DNA from: Streptomyces sp. NRRL B-3428
GTDB lineage: Bacteria > Actinomycetota > Actinomycetes > Streptomycetales > Streptomycetaceae
Assembly (NCBI GenBank): GCA_000721375.1
Contig: JOGW01000004.1
Span: 248,001-312,000, forward strand
Length of the DNA stretch: 64,000 nucleotides
Direction: 5' to 3'
The notes beneath the pieces are model-generated. The model made no database searches. It saw only the letters and a program-made list of their open reading frames with translations, and was not told the DNA's origin. Position 1 is the first letter of the stretch, and the number at the start of each line of letters is the position of its first letter. Shown piece by piece: positions 62,986 through 64,000 of this stretch. The position numbers and the translations under genes were made by a program.

Positions 62986-64000
62986 GTACGTGCCCCGCGC
63001 ACCACCGGTTCGCCCGGCTGCTGCGGCACCTTGCGTCGCTCGTTGCGCAGCACCAGAAGCGCCATGTCGTCGGTGAGCCGCCCGCCCGTGTGCCGAAGGA
63101 GCGCATCGCACACGGTCTTGATGACCTCGCCCGGCGCGCTGCGGTGCTCGGCGAGCACCGCGGCCAGCGGGAAGAACCGCCCGGCCGAGTCCCGCGCGTC
63201 CTCCACACCGTCCGTATGCAGCAGCAGCGTTTCTCCCGTGCGCAGCCGCCCGCAGTGCAGTACCGGCAGTTCGGCCGGGAGCGGGAAGGGCCCGAGCGGC
63301 GGCAGGGGTTCACCGCCGGCGATCCGCTCGACATGCAGTCCGATGCGATACGGCCACGGGTGACCGCAGTTGAGGGCGAGCACCGAGCCGTCGAGCCGGA
63401 TCTCCAGAAGCAGCACCGTGACGAACTCCTCGCAGAGCGGGGATTCGGGTTCGGTGGTGCAGAAGGACGGGTGCTCGGCGCGGGCCCGCTCGCGCAGATG
63501 GCGCCCCATCGCGCGCTCCAGCCTGCGCAGTACGGAACCGAGTTCGACCTCGTCGTGCGCGGCCTCGCGGAAGCTGCCGAGCAGCGCGGCGACCGTACCG
63601 ATCGCGGCGAGACCGTGCCCGCGGACGTCACCCATGACGACCCGTACACCGTGATCGGTGGCGACGGCCTCGTAGAGATCGCCGCCGACGGTCGCGGCCC
63701 GGTGTGCGGACAGCTGACCCGCGGCGATCGCCAGGCCGTCGAGGCGGGGCGGCAGCGGACGGAGAAGGACGCGCTGCGCGGCGCCGGCGACCTCACGGAT
63801 CTGCGCCAGCTCCTGCAGGAGTGCCCTGCGGACGCCCAGTATCAGACCGGTGCCCACGGCGAAGAACACGGCGCTGGTCGCGACCCGCGCGACAAGGCCG
63901 TCCTGCTGGGCGAGCGGGCAGGTCATCTTGTAGACGATGGCGACGCCGCCCCACAGAGTGGGCAGGGCGAGGGTGACCACACGTCGGATCCGGGATGACT
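62976..64000 (-). CDS. Membrane SpoIIE/PP2C-type phosphatase, N-terminus cut by window edge
   Basis: 341 residues are visible, with no stop before the window edge. The frame starts with two hydrophobic segments (VVTLALPTLWGGVAIVY and ATSAVFFAVGTGLILGV), probably the last spans of a membrane sensor. The PP2C domain has the metal-binding sites VGGDLYEAVA, MGDVRGHGLAA, HTDGVEDARDS and LTDDMALLVLRN. Such phosphatases typically act on anti-anti-sigma factors in Streptomyces stress and development pathways. The last codons overlap a tandem repeat. Confidence 0.88.
   Translation of the reverse strand, partial: SSRIRRVVTLALPTLWGGVAIVYKMTCPLAQQDGLVARVATSAVFFAVGTGLILGVRRALLQELAQIREVAGAAQRVLLRPLPPRLDGLAIAAGQLSAHRAATVGGDLYEAVATDHGVRVVMGDVRGHGLAAIGTVAALLGSFREAAHDEVELGSVLRRLERAMGRHLRERARAEHPSFCTTEPESPLCEEFVTVLLLEIRLDGSVLALNCGHPWPYRIGLHVERIAGGEPLPPLGPFPLPAELPVLHCGRLRTGETLLLHTDGVEDARDSAGRFFPLAAVLAEHRSAPGEVIKTVCDALLRHTGGRLTDDMALLVLRNERRKVPQQPGEPVVRGARTAT

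Overview
The window is very GC-rich (roughly 70 percent or more by eye), with strong third-position G/C bias, ATG/GTG/TTG starts, many 4-base ATGA or GTGA gene overlaps, and perfect GC-rich hairpins as terminators. Together with a clustered arginine operon, an NsdA-type regulator, a SpoIIE-type phosphatase and DUF5997/DUF1918 proteins, this points to a Streptomyces chromosome in a conserved core-like region. I saw no insertion sequence, phage or CRISPR array.

Layout. 1-2190: acetyltransferase fragment and a PabC/PabB-like pair. 2286-2885: tRNA operon Gly(GCC), Cys(GCA) and three identical Val(GAC) genes, with promoter and terminator. 2919-8766: small proteins, a membrane Ser/Thr kinase, a SpoU-type RNA methylase and a two-domain CobA. 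8929-14533: late cobalamin genes, including a giant BluB-CobT fusion and a CobL-type methylase. 15407-19056: methionine ABC importer metN-metI-metQ-metQ. 19459-27513: HAD phosphatase, two small membrane proteins, sigma factor and acetyltransferase, secreted glycerophosphodiesterase, acyltransferase, HtrA-like protease, and a TetR/MFS pair with a clear operator. 27713-35704: arginine genes argC-J-B-D-R, argG and argH on the minus strand, with ARG-box-like promoters before argC and argG. 35893-38277: AraC-type regulator and an LRV-repeat protein with a cysteine cluster.

38340-45511 is the most interesting block. An MFS exporter is transcribed away from a tight operon of a DUF364-like protein, a GHMP kinase resembling threonine kinase, a cysteine-synthase-fold PLP enzyme, and a FecCD-type importer (permease, ATPase, lipoprotein). 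The shared promoter region carries a Zur-box-like element. I read it as a possible small metal-acquisition system that makes, exports and re-imports a metal-binding amino-acid derivative without an NRPS. This is inference.

45767-64000: DUF5997 and a LysR-like protein lacking its DNA-binding domain; an ABC-F ribosome-protection ATPase preceded by a seven-residue leader peptide on an apparently leaderless transcript; monomeric isocitrate dehydrogenase; a deaminase; a histidine-phosphatase-fold protein lacking its catalytic histidines; a MocR regulator and an EamA permease with overlapping divergent start codons; a secreted glycosidase-like protein; 3-hydroxybutyryl-CoA dehydrogenase; a Nudix hydrolase; an NsdA-like regulator; and the C-terminal part of a membrane SpoIIE-type phosphatase.

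Short tandem repeats of 7 to 29 bp recur at gene ends and in linkers across the window and are listed individually.
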